The notes under the pieces: model-generated
Seen by the model: only the letters and a program-made list of their open reading frames with translations
The model's database searches: none
Told to the model about the DNA's origin: nothing
Made by a program: the position numbers and the translations under genes
Source of the DNA: Pseudomonas allokribbensis
GTDB lineage: Bacteria > Pseudomonadota > Gammaproteobacteria > Pseudomonadales > Pseudomonadaceae
Direction: 5' to 3'
DNA length: 64,000 nucleotides
Assembly (NCBI RefSeq): GCF_014863605.1
Contig: NZ_CP062252.1
Location: 6,239,501 to 6,303,500, forward strand
Shown here: piece by piece, positions 39,581 to 47,748 of the stretch
Numbering within the stretch: the stretch's first letter is position 1
Layout: every line of letters starts with the position of its first letter

Positions 39581-41476
39581 TCAAGCCGCCACTCGGCGCT
39601 TTTCAGCCACCCAACTGCGGCCATACAGCACGATGATCGCCGCAATCGCCACAGCCTGAGCCGTCAGCGAGTAGGCGTCGGCATGAATCCCCAGCCATTC
39701 GAAATCGAAGAACGCCACCGGGCGAGTGCCGAAAATCCCGGCCTCCTGCAGCGCCTTCACACCATGACCGGCAAACACCACCGACAGCGCGCAGAGCAGC
39801 GCCGCGTTGATGCTGAAAAACAGTGCCAGCGGCAGTTTCGCCGAGCCGCGCAGGATCACCCACGCCAGACCGAACAGCAGCACCAGCGCCGTCGCCCCAC
39901 CCGCCAACACCGCGTTGTGCCCGGCAGGCCCCGCCTGCAACCACAGGGTTTCGTAGAACAGGATCACTTCGAACAGCTCGCGGTACACCGAGAAGAACGC
40001 CAGTATCGCGAAGCCGAATCGACCACCGCCACCGACCAGGCTCTGCTTGATGTAGTCCTGCCAGGCCGCTGCGTGGCGACGGTCGTGCATCCACACCCCG
40101 AGCCACAGCACCATGACACTGGCGAACAGCGCGGTGGCGCCTTCCAGCAGTTCGCGCTGGGAGCCGCTGACATCAATCACATACGCCGCCAGCGCCCAGG
40201 TGCCGAGACCGGCCAACAGCGCCAGGCCCCAGCCGACGTTGACGCTGCGCACCGCCGATTGCTGGCCGGTATTGCGCAGGAACGCGAGGATCGCCGCCAG
40301 CACCAGAATCGCTTCCAGCCCTTCACGCAACAGAATCAGCAGCCCGGAGATGTAACTCAGCGACCAGCTCAGTCCGTCGCTGCCCAGCAGGCCGGCGGAT
40401 TCCTTGAGTTTGGCCTTGGCCGCGTCGAGGCGCTGCTCGGCCTGCTCGACCGACAAGCCATCCTGCAGCGATTGCCGGTAGGCCATCAGGGATTTTTCGG
40501 TGTCCTTGCGCACGTTGGCGTCGACGTTATCCAGCGAGCTTTCGACCAGTTCGAAGCCTTCCAGGTACGCGGCAACGGACAAGTCATAAGCCTGATCACG
40601 CTCGCCGGCGCGGTAAGCGGCAAGGCTCTTGTCCAGCGTCGCGGCGGTGTAGTCGAGCAACTGCGCCGGGCCTCGCTTGACCTGCGGCGGTTGCGCCCGT
40701 TGTGCGCGGAAGGTCGCGGCGGCGGCCGGGCCTTCGGCGGCCTGCACTTCGGCCGGCGTCTGACGGGCGAGGTCGGCGATGTTGTAGGTCTTGTCGGTTT
40801 TGGCCGTGGCCGGATCGGCGCTGAACTGAGCGATATAGGTCGCCAGATCCCAGCGCTGACGATCGTCCAGTTGATCGGCGAAGGCCGGCATGTCGGTGCC
40901 TTCGACGCCCTGGCCGAGGGTGTTGTAGATCGCGTACAGGCTCAGGTGATCCAGGCGCGCCGCATCACGCAGGTTGGCCGGCGCGGGCTCCATGCCGACA
41001 CCCGCAGGGCCATCGCCGGCACCGTTGGTGCCATGACACACCGAGCAGTGCTGAGTATAGAGCGGCGCGCCACGGGTCGGATCCGGGGTGATGATCGGGG
41101 CCTGGCTGACTTCATAGGCCACCGCCAGTTTCGCCCCCAGTTGCCGGGCCTGACGGGCGACGTCCGCGCCGTCCTGCTTGGCGGTGATGGCGGCGAGCAG
41201 AGCGTCGATGCCCTGCTCCAGACCAGCCTTCTCCGGTTTGGCCGGCATGCCGGCAATCAAGCCTTGCAGCGCGCGGGTGAACTCCAGTTGTTCACGGTAT
41301 TCGGCATCGTCGATGACCTTGCCTGCCTCTACCGTTGGCGGGTAATCGGCGCTGATGTAATCGAGCAGGTGCAGCGCTTGCGGCGCGCCTTCCACGGTTT
41401 CGGCCAGCAGATTGAAGCTGCTCAGGGCAAACAACGGGAACACCAGCCAGGCCAGGAATCGGGACGAGGCAGTCAT
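39581..41476 (-). CDS. Cytochrome c-FTR1 fused iron permease
   Basis: A 631-residue protein joining a secreted cytochrome c part to an FTR1-type iron permease. A signal peptide (MTASSRFLAWLVFPLFALSS, then FNLLA) is followed by a heme site CSVCH (C144, C147, H148) with axial-ligand methionine in GTDMPAF (M196). A helical linker follows, then seven or so membrane segments with the FTR1 iron motifs: LLREGLEAIL (REGLE, 384-388), QRELLEG and YRELFEVILF (499-503). The family imports iron(II) that is oxidised at the membrane; the fused cytochrome may accept the electron. A YaiI gene follows. Confidence 0.9.
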   Translation of the reverse strand: MTASSRFLAWLVFPLFALSSFNLLAETVEGAPQALHLLDYISADYPPTVEAGKVIDDAEYREQLEFTRALQGLIAGMPAKPEKAGLEQGIDALLAAITAKQDGADVARQARQLGAKLAVAYEVSQAPIITPDPTRGAPLYTQHCSVCHGTNGAGDGPAGVGMEPAPANLRDAARLDHLSLYAIYNTLGQGVEGTDMPAFADQLDDRQRWDLATYIAQFSADPATAKTDKTYNIADLARQTPAEVQAAEGPAAAATFRAQRAQPPQVKRGPAQLLDYTAATLDKSLAAYRAGERDQAYDLSVAAYLEGFELVESSLDNVDANVRKDTEKSLMAYRQSLQDGLSVEQAEQRLDAAKAKLKESAGLLGSDGLSWSLSYISGLLILLREGLEAILVLAAILAFLRNTGQQSAVRSVNVGWGLALLAGLGTWALAAYVIDVSGSQRELLEGATALFASVMVLWLGVWMHDRRHAAAWQDYIKQSLVGGGGRFGFAILAFFSVYRELFEVILFYETLWLQAGPAGHNAVLAGGATALVLLFGLAWVILRGSAKLPLALFFSINAALLCALSVVFAGHGVKALQEAGIFGTRPVAFFDFEWLGIHADAYSLTAQAVAIAAIIVLYGRSWVAEKRRVAA

Positions 41477-41579
41477 GAAGGGGTCTCAATTGGAAATGCG
41501 AAGTAACACATTGTTCACGTCGCGGAAGCCTGACTCAAGCTTTCTCTCCAATCTCCGGCACATAGCCATCGCCCGCCCC

Positions 41580-41585
41580 TATAAT
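41580..41585 (+). promoter_or_regulatory. Candidate -10 box of the first COG3014 gene
   Basis: Consensus TATAAT 43 bases before the start codon; the -35 region is poor. A similar TATAAT precedes the second paralog (43059). Confidence 0.5.
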
Positions 41586-41627
41586 CCGACACCTCCCGCC
41601 TCACTGTTCAAGGACGAGCTGCACTCC

Positions 41628-43001
41628 ATGCGCCAATGCCTGCTGTTCCCGGTGTTAATCGGCACGATCCTGCAACTGAGCGGGTGCGCCGCCTACCGCA
41701 ATTACGATCTGGAGATGCAACAGACCAATGCCCAGTTGATGCGCGGCGACTTTCAGGGCGCGCTGGATCTGCTGGAATGGCACAACCCCTGGGAAGACAA
41801 GGATCTGCTCTATTACTTCGAAAAGGGCTCGATACTCAGCTTCGCCAACGCCTTGCCGCAGAGTCAGACGGCCTGGCGCAGCGCCGACCGCATGGTGTTT
41901 CAACGTGAAGAGGTCGTGCCTTCTGCGCCCATGAAGCTGCTCAATCGGTTCTCCTATGAAATGGGCACGATGCTGGTCAACGACAAGTTGAGCCGCTACG
42001 ACGGCTACGACTACGAAAAGGTCATGCTGACCACGCAGATGGCTCTCAACCAACTGGCCGTCGGCGATTTCGACGGCGCCCGGGCCGACATCAAGAAAAC
42101 CCACGAGCGCGAAACGCTGATTGCCCGTCAACGGGAACGTCAGTACGAGGAACTCGAGGAGCAGGCCAAGACTCAAGGCATCTCCGTGCAATACAAGGAT
42201 CTGCAGGGCTATCCGGTCCAGACCCTGAATGCGCCGGCGGTGATTGAACTGAAAAACGGCTACCAGAGTGCCTTCAGCCATTACCTGGCCGGCTTCACCT
42301 ATGAAGCGCTGGGCGAGCGGGGTCTGGCGGCTCCGGGCTATCGCCAGGCAATCGAGTTGCGCCCGAATACACCGTTCCTCGAACAGGCGCTGCGCAACCT
42401 CGACAAGCCACCGGCCAACAATGATGAAAGCGACGTGCTGATCGTCGTCCAGAGCGGTCTGGCCCCGGCTCGCAGTTCCGTCAGCGTGCCGATCCCGGTG
42501 CGGCTCAATGAAAACCTGGTCATTACCGCGCCGATCTCCTTTCCCATCCTGGTGCCGGACACTGTCACACCGGCGTTCGACCACATCATGGTGGATGGCC
42601 GCAAACGGCCGCTGACCGCGATCAACAGCGTCACCGACATGGCATTTCGCACGTTGCGCGACGATATGCCGGCGATCATTTCCCGGGCGATGTTCCGCGC
42701 CAACATGGCGGCCATTTCCCAGGCCCATGAAAATGAACGCAACCCGGCCAAGGCCTCGCTGGTCGTCACTGAGCACGACCCCTTTGAAGAAGCGGATACG
42801 CGAACCTGGCGCACCCTGCCAGACAAGACACTGGTGGCACGGCTGCGGCTGAAAAAGGGCAATCATCAGTTCGGCGCCCCCAATTTGCCGGGTGCGGCAC
42901 CGGTCACCCTGCGGATCGACCGCGATCATCAATTGGTCAACTTGAGACTTTTGAGCGATATCGGCAATGCGATCGGCAATGCCGGGCTGCCTGATAAGTA
43001 G
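41628..43001 (+). CDS. COG3014-family lipoprotein, copy A
   Basis: A 457-residue lipoprotein. The signal peptide MRQCLLFPVLIGTILQLSGC ends in the lipobox LSGC with the lipidated cysteine at 20; position +2 is alanine, consistent with outer-membrane sorting. The mature protein starts AAYRNYDLEMQQTNAQLMRG, and a tetratricopeptide-like helical region follows (DFQGALDLLEWHNPWEDKDL, then VMLTTQMALNQLAVGDFDGA). A glycine/leucine-rich middle and a C-terminal domain with TRTWRTLPDKTLVARLRLKK complete it. It is a clear paralog of the next gene. No enzymatic motif was seen and no function is established for COG3014 proteins. Confidence 0.88.
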   Translation: MRQCLLFPVLIGTILQLSGCAAYRNYDLEMQQTNAQLMRGDFQGALDLLEWHNPWEDKDLLYYFEKGSILSFANALPQSQTAWRSADRMVFQREEVVPSAPMKLLNRFSYEMGTMLVNDKLSRYDGYDYEKVMLTTQMALNQLAVGDFDGARADIKKTHERETLIARQRERQYEELEEQAKTQGISVQYKDLQGYPVQTLNAPAVIELKNGYQSAFSHYLAGFTYEALGERGLAAPGYRQAIELRPNTPFLEQALRNLDKPPANNDESDVLIVVQSGLAPARSSVSVPIPVRLNENLVITAPISFPILVPDTVTPAFDHIMVDGRKRPLTAINSVTDMAFRTLRDDMPAIISRAMFRANMAAISQAHENERNPAKASLVVTEHDPFEEADTRTWRTLPDKTLVARLRLKKGNHQFGAPNLPGAAPVTLRIDRDHQLVNLRLLSDIGNAIGNAGLPDK

Positions 43002-43058
43002 TGGCACAGAACTAACCGGTGCGATTAAAAAGCTATTACATAGCCAGCATCGGCCGCC

Positions 43059-43064
43059 TATAAT
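43059..43064 (+). promoter_or_regulatory. Candidate -10 box of the second COG3014 gene
   Basis: Consensus TATAAT about 140 bases before the ATG at 43204, so the transcript would have a leader of roughly 130 nt. The lone TATAAT is suggestive, without a good -35. Confidence 0.5.
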
Positions 43065-43203
43065 GCCGCGCCCTCGTTATCGCGATGCGGCATTAAAGCT
43101 CCTCTGATTATGAGGAATTGGCAGGAGGCCAACGCCACTGCCGATCGGTCCCAGCAGCCCGACCCGCACCCGAGGCTGTCGCTACTCATGGAAGAAGTAC
43201 CCC

Positions 43204-44598
43204 ATGGCATTCCGCGCTCCCACTCTGATCGCGCTTGGCGCAGTCACCCTGCTGTCCGGCTGTTCGGCGTTTCGCAACTACGATTCCGAACTGGCCCAGA
43301 CCAACCAGCAACTGGCCACCGGCAACGTCGACGCCGCCCTGACCCTGCTGGAAAAGAACAACACCGGTCCAGACAAGGACCTGCTCTACTACTTCGAAAA
43401 AGGCGAACTGCTACGCGCCAAGGGTGATCTGTCCGGCAGCCAGAACGCCTGGACCAGCGCCGACCAGGTAGTGGCCAAGTGGGAAGACTCGGTCAAGCTC
43501 GACACCGACAAATACCTGGCCCAGTTCGGCAGCTTCCTGGTCAACGACAAGGTTCGTCGCTACGAAGGCTACGACTACGAAAAAGTCATGCTGACCACGC
43601 AGATGGCCCTGAACCTGCTGGCGGTCAACGATTTCGACGGCGCCCGCACCGCGATCAAGAAGACCCACGAACGTGAAGCCGTGATCGCCGACCTGCGCGA
43701 CAAGGAATACCTCAAGAGCGAAGAGGAAGCCGAGAAAGAAGGCATCAAGACCCAGTACAAGGACCTGCAAGGCTACCCGGTCGCCAGCCTCGACGCCCCG
43801 GAAGTGGTCGGTCTGAAGAACAGCTACCAGAGCGCGTTCAGCCACTACCTGGCCGGCTTCGTCTACGAAGCCCTGGACGAAAAAGACCTGGCCGCACCGG
43901 GTTATCGCAAGGCCGCCGAGCTGCGCCCGAACACGCCGCTGCTGGAACAGGCGCTGGTCAACCTGGACAAACCGGTCAAGAGCGATGACAGCGACATCCT
44001 GATCGTGGTGCAAAGCGGTCTGGCACCGGCCCGCGACTCGATCCGCGTCCCGCTGCCGCTGCCGATCTCCAACAGCGTGGTGATCACCCCGTTGTCGTTC
44101 CCGATCATCAAGCCTGACACCTCGACCGCGCCGTTCGCGCAGATCGGTGTCGACGGCCAGCAACTGAACCTGACCGCCCTCAACAGCACCACTGCCATGT
44201 CCCGCCGCGCCCTGCGCGATGACATGCCGGGGATCATCGTACGCACCATGGTGCGCGCGATCACCAAAGGCGTGGCGCAGAAGAAGATCAACGAAACCAA
44301 CCCGCTGGCGGGCCTGGCGGTCGGTATCTCTTCAGCTGTGCTCGAAGGTGCCGATACCCGTACGTGGCGTACCTTGCCGGACACCACCCAGGTGGTGCGT
44401 CTGCGCCTGAAAAAGGGTGAGCATCAGGTTACCCTGCCGAACGCCGTGGGTGGTTCGGTGGTCAAGATCACCGTCGATCAGCGTTATCAGGTGATCACCC
44501 TGCGCGCCGTGGGCAACCAGGTGTTTGCCGCCGGGCTCGCCGCCCACGTGATCCCGAGCGCCAACGCCACTGCTGTGGCCAGCCTCAAACAACCTTAA
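43204..44598 (+). CDS. COG3014-family lipoprotein, copy B
   Basis: A 464-residue lipoprotein homologous over its whole length to copy A. The signal peptide MAFRAPTLIALGAVTLLSGC has the lipobox LSGC with cysteine 20; +2 is serine. Shared blocks with copy A include LLYYFEKG, YEGYDYEKVMLTTQMALN, QYKDLQGYPV, YQSAFSHYLAGFVYEAL, ILIVVQSGLAPAR and LEGADTRTWRTLPDTTQVVR. It is the first gene of a tight set with ycfL (15-bp gap), lpoB and the CsgG-like gene, which copy A lacks. Probably an outer-membrane lipoprotein facing the periplasm. Confidence 0.88.
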   Translation: MAFRAPTLIALGAVTLLSGCSAFRNYDSELAQTNQQLATGNVDAALTLLEKNNTGPDKDLLYYFEKGELLRAKGDLSGSQNAWTSADQVVAKWEDSVKLDTDKYLAQFGSFLVNDKVRRYEGYDYEKVMLTTQMALNLLAVNDFDGARTAIKKTHEREAVIADLRDKEYLKSEEEAEKEGIKTQYKDLQGYPVASLDAPEVVGLKNSYQSAFSHYLAGFVYEALDEKDLAAPGYRKAAELRPNTPLLEQALVNLDKPVKSDDSDILIVVQSGLAPARDSIRVPLPLPISNSVVITPLSFPIIKPDTSTAPFAQIGVDGQQLNLTALNSTTAMSRRALRDDMPGIIVRTMVRAITKGVAQKKINETNPLAGLAVGISSAVLEGADTRTWRTLPDTTQVVRLRLKKGEHQVTLPNAVGGSVVKITVDQRYQVITLRAVGNQVFAAGLAAHVIPSANATAVASLKQP

Positions 44599-44613
44599 GA
44601 ACGGAGTCTTTGC

Positions 44614-44988
44614 ATGCGTTTCAAACTCTTCGCCGTCGCCGCCCTCGCCTTGCTGGCCAGCGGCTGCGCCACCCCGCCACCACCGGAGCCGGGCAGCGCC
44701 GCGAGCAAGGTCGTGGCCATGGGCCCGCAGAAACACATCGCGGTCGGCGCCATGCGCGTCGCCCGCGAGAACGGCTTCATGACCGTCAATGTGCAGTTGA
44801 CCAACACCCTCAACAGCAACAAGACGTTCTACTACCGCTTCGCCTGGCTCGGCCCGGAAGGTTTCCCGATTGCCGAAGAAGAAGTCTGGAAGAGCCAGAT
44901 GATGTACGGCGCCCAGACCAGCTTCATCCAGGGCATCGCCCCGACACCGAAAGCCGTGGACTTCCGTCTGGAACTCAAGACGCCTTAA
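44614..44988 (+). CDS. YcfL-family lipoprotein
   Basis: A 124-residue lipoprotein. The signal peptide MRFKLFAVAALALLASGC has lipobox ASGC with cysteine 18, then TPPPPEPGS. The mature part carries IAVGAMRVARENGFMTVNVQ and NSNKTFYYRFAWLGPEGFPI, the DUF1425/YcfL pattern. In E. coli ycfL sits just before lpoB, and the order is the same here. A CGGAG site precedes the ATG at 44614. The function of YcfL is not established. Confidence 0.9.
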   Translation: MRFKLFAVAALALLASGCATPPPPEPGSAASKVVAMGPQKHIAVGAMRVARENGFMTVNVQLTNTLNSNKTFYYRFAWLGPEGFPIAEEEVWKSQMMYGAQTSFIQGIAPTPKAVDFRLELKTP

Positions 44989-45024
44989 GCCCGACACCCT
45001 ATTCCCGATTCAGAGAGCATTCCC

Positions 45025-45612
45025 ATGTTTGCACGCTTTTCCTTCATCGCCGTCATCGCCCTGCTGGCCAGCGGTTGCGCCAACACTTCGCCGACCCTGG
45101 GCAGCAAGAACATCAGCTACGGCGACACCAAGGCCGTTGAAACCGTAACCAACGAGTTCGGTTCGACCGACCTGCAGATGATCGCCGAGTCGATGACCCG
45201 TTCCCTCGCCCAGTCCGGCATTCTGCAGGGCCGCCCTGTGGTGCAGGTCTACGACGTGAAGAACAAGACCAGCGAATACATCGACACCCGTGAAATCACC
45301 ACCAGCATCAAGACTCAGCTGATGAAGTCCGGCGCCGCCCGTTTCGCCAGCGACAACACCGCCATGCAGAGCCAGGTCGACCAGCTCAAGCTGCAAAACC
45401 AGAGCGGCCTGTACAAGAAGAACACCGTGGCCAAGACCGGCAACATGATTGCGGCCAAATACCGTCTTGAAGGTTCGATCAGCTCGATCGTCAAGCGCAG
45501 CAGCGACTACAAGGACGTCTTCTACAAATTCAGCCTGCAACTGATCGACGTTGAAAGCGGTCTGGCCGAGTGGATGGACGAGAAAGAGATCCGCAAAACC
45601 ACGGAGCGTTAA
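45025..45612 (+). CDS. lpoB: LpoB-like penicillin-binding protein activator
   Basis: A 195-residue lipoprotein similar to LpoB, the outer-membrane activator of PBP1B peptidoglycan synthase in E. coli. Signal peptide MFARFSFIAVIALLASGC with lipobox ASGC (cysteine 18). The mature domain includes STDLQMIAESMTRSLAQSGI, VVQVYDVKNKTSEYIDTREI and AAKYRLEGSISSIVKRSSDY, the usual LpoB fold. The ycfL-lpoB pair is the E. coli order. Pseudomonas aeruginosa is known to use a different activator, LpoP, for PBP1B, so partner specificity in this species is open. Confidence 0.86.
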   Translation: MFARFSFIAVIALLASGCANTSPTLGSKNISYGDTKAVETVTNEFGSTDLQMIAESMTRSLAQSGILQGRPVVQVYDVKNKTSEYIDTREITTSIKTQLMKSGAARFASDNTAMQSQVDQLKLQNQSGLYKKNTVAKTGNMIAAKYRLEGSISSIVKRSSDYKDVFYKFSLQLIDVESGLAEWMDEKEIRKTTER

Positions 45613-45615
45613 TTG

Positions 45616-46359
45616 ATGCGCGCATGGATTGGCATGATGGCCCTGGCTTGCGCGTTCAGCGCGCAAGCGGCCCCAAAAGTCGCGGTAACGGATCTGGCGT
45701 ACCAGGAACGTGTGGAGCAATACATCCACATCGTTTCGTCGAAGAACAATTACCGCGAGGGCTACTACAGCTCCAGCGGTTCTTCGAGCTACGACGAGTT
45801 CGAAGCCAACACCAGTTACATCGAGCAGGCCGAGCTGCGCAAATTCACCGGCGACATCAAGGGTGAAATCCTGCGCACCGGCATGTTCCAGTTGATCCAG
45901 GGCACGCCATACACTGCCTCGTCCAAGGGTGACATCTACGATGTGATCAAACGGATCAAGGCCGGCAACTTCAAGGGCGCCGACTACGTGCTGTTCGGCA
46001 CGGTGTCCGACATCGACTTCACCCAGGACATGAACGAGCTGGCGAACACCGACAGCTATTCGGCCGTACTGGGCCTGACGCTGGTGGCGGATTTCAGCCT
46101 GATCAACACCAAGACCTACGAAATCACCTCGGCCTTCACGGCGATGGGTGAAGCGCAGGACACCAAACTGGTGAACCACCGCGACATCAAGATCTCACTC
46201 AACCGCCCACGGGTGGTGCGTGATGTCTCGAAAGCGCTGGGCGAAGACGTCGCCGGACAGCTGAGCATGCAGCTCGGCGGCAACGGTTACGAGCAACCGC
46301 GCGAACCGCAGCAGCGCAACAATCTGCCGCGTGATACGGCGCCGGTGATTCTTCACTGA
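45616..46359 (+). CDS. CsgG/LpoB-fold secreted protein, function unknown
   Basis: A 247-residue protein directly behind lpoB (start 4 bp after the stop), in the CsgG/LpoB-type fold group: KVAVTDLAYQERVEQYI at the N terminus, GEILRTGMFQLIQGTPYTAS and ADYVLFGTVSDIDFTQDMNE. The signal peptide MRAWIGMMALACAFSAQA is followed by APK; there is no lipobox, unlike the genes upstream. A Ser/Tyr-rich segment (NYREGYYSSSGSSSYDEF, residues about 42-60) is unlike LpoB. Ribosome site GGAG. I take it as a soluble periplasmic partner of the cluster, by position only. A terminator follows. Confidence 0.78.
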   Translation: MRAWIGMMALACAFSAQAAPKVAVTDLAYQERVEQYIHIVSSKNNYREGYYSSSGSSSYDEFEANTSYIEQAELRKFTGDIKGEILRTGMFQLIQGTPYTASSKGDIYDVIKRIKAGNFKGADYVLFGTVSDIDFTQDMNELANTDSYSAVLGLTLVADFSLINTKTYEITSAFTAMGEAQDTKLVNHRDIKISLNRPRVVRDVSKALGEDVAGQLSMQLGGNGYEQPREPQQRNNLPRDTAPVILH

Positions 46360-46375
46360 CCGACTGCCGAAAACG

Positions 46376-46406
46376 AAAAAGGTGACCTGAAAAGGTCGCC
46401 TTTTTT
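46376..46406 (+). terminator. Terminator of the lipoprotein cluster
   Basis: AAAAAGGTGACC with GGTCGCCTTTTTT around TGAAAA, one G-T pair in the stem, 16 bp after the CsgG-like gene. It also faces the convergent lysE. Confidence 0.88.
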
Positions 46407-46419
46407 ATGCCCGCCCGCT

Positions 46420-47052
46420 TTACGCGGCGGCTTTGCGCAACGTCGCCATGAACGCCGCCGCACCGATGAACAGCCCGGCAAACGTGCGGTTCATGCGCTT
46501 CTGCTGGGTCGGTGTACGCAGCAGACGCAGCACCTTCGACGCCAGCCCGGTGTAGCCGGCCATGACGATCAGGTCGACGCAGATCATGGTCACGCCGATC
46601 ACCACGTACTGGATCAGCAACGGCGCGTGAGGATTGATGAACTGTGGCAGCACCGCCAGCATGAACACCAGAGCCTTGGGGTTGCTGATGTTCACCAGGA
46701 ACCCACGGAACACCAGCGCCATCGGCCGACCGATCGGGCGTACCGCCGCGTCATCGCTCATGTCCATCGGCAGTGCGCGCCATTGCTTGATCGCCAGATA
46801 AACCAGGTACGCGACACCGAACCATTTGATCGCATGGAACGCGGTGGCCGAAGCGGTGAGGATCGCGCCGACACCGGCGCCGACGATGGCAATCTGCAGG
46901 GCCAGGCCCAGCTGCAGGCCCAGGGCGTTCCAGTAACCACGCCAGAAACCGTATTGCAGACCGCTGGACATCGACGCAATCGCGCCGGCACCAGGAGAAA
47001 GGCTGATCACCCAGCAGGCGGCAAAAAACGCCAGCCATGTTTGAAGCTCCAT
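46420..47052 (-). CDS. LysE-family amino acid exporter
   Basis: Inner-membrane exporter of the LysE/RhtB family, 210 residues with about six hydrophobic segments. The start at 47052 (MELQTWLAFFAACWVISLSP) fits the family; SLSPGAGAIASMSSGLQYGF contains the conserved first-loop GxG pattern, and NISNPKALVFMLAVLPQFIN near residue 125 is diagnostic. Members export lysine, homoserine or threonine; the substrate here is not known. Confidence 0.92.
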   Translation of the reverse strand: MELQTWLAFFAACWVISLSPGAGAIASMSSGLQYGFWRGYWNALGLQLGLALQIAIVGAGVGAILTASATAFHAIKWFGVAYLVYLAIKQWRALPMDMSDDAAVRPIGRPMALVFRGFLVNISNPKALVFMLAVLPQFINPHAPLLIQYVVIGVTMICVDLIVMAGYTGLASKVLRLLRTPTQQKRMNRTFAGLFIGAAAFMATLRKAAA

Positions 47053-47166
47053 CGCACACCTCGACTCGGACTCGTGACAAACGTCCAAGCTAATGCGATT
47101 CAGGCTGGATGACTACCGATTTTTTTCAGGATGTTGCGGCTGCCGACCAACGTGGCCGGCGCCCGA

Positions 47167-47748
47167 TCACTTTTCGAAACCGCTGGACGGGAACACGTCC
47201 GACCCGCGCCAGCGTCGCACGGAGCGTTGGAAGAACAGGCTGTTGGGCACCTGCACCATGGCGCTGCCGGTGCCGAGTTCTTCGGCTTCGATCAGCGTGG
47301 TGTAGAGCAGATTGATCGCCACCACCCGGCCTTTGACGCCGGGCTTGTCGGTGGTGTCCACCAGTTCGACCACATCGCCGAGACGGAACGGGCCGACGGT
47401 GAAAATCAGAATCGCACAGAGCAGGTTCGACAGCACACTCCACATGGCGAAGAACGCCACCGCCGCGACGGCGACGAAGCCGGACAACGCCGTCCACAGC
47501 ACCGTGGCGGAGACTCCGAGGCGTTCCAGCACGAAGATCAGCGCGCTGCCCATGATCAGCCAGCGCAGCCCCCCGCGCAGCGGCATCAGCAGCTGCGGCG
47601 GGAACGGATACTTCTCGCCCAGGCGGGTCAGGAATCGGGCGACGACGCGCTGGGCGAAGTATCCGGCCAGCAAGATCAGCAGAATCTGCACGCCCAGCCA
47701 GATCGGCTCGATCCACACCGCTGGCAGCGGCAGCTTGAACGCGTCCAT
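47167..47748 (-). CDS. Small mechanosensitive channel (MscS family)
   Basis: A 193-residue MscS-type channel. The start at 47748 (MDAFKLPLPAVWIEPIWLGV) overlaps the stop of the ABC-F gene by one base. Three hydrophobic segments (about 14-34, 52-73 and 76-103) are followed by a beta domain with FRLGDVVELVDTTDKPGVKG and ALSGFVAVAAVAFFAMWSVL pore-lining alanine/glycine pattern. It opens under membrane tension to release osmolytes. It is short at the C terminus compared with E. coli MscS (about 286), like other short family members. Confidence 0.9.
   Translation of the reverse strand: MDAFKLPLPAVWIEPIWLGVQILLILLAGYFAQRVVARFLTRLGEKYPFPPQLLMPLRGGLRWLIMGSALIFVLERLGVSATVLWTALSGFVAVAAVAFFAMWSVLSNLLCAILIFTVGPFRLGDVVELVDTTDKPGVKGRVVAINLLYTTLIEAEELGTGSAMVQVPNSLFFQRSVRRWRGSDVFPSSGFEK

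Noticed and set aside
39440..41506. 688-codon plus-strand frame over the FTR1 fusion gene
   Set aside because: Antisense to a gene with clear heme and FTR1 motifs; composition is Gln/Arg/His-rich and typical of a shadow frame.
43110..43427. 105-codon frame overlapping the start of COG3014 copy B
   Set aside because: No ribosome site and it overlaps the signal peptide of a clear lipoprotein in another frame.
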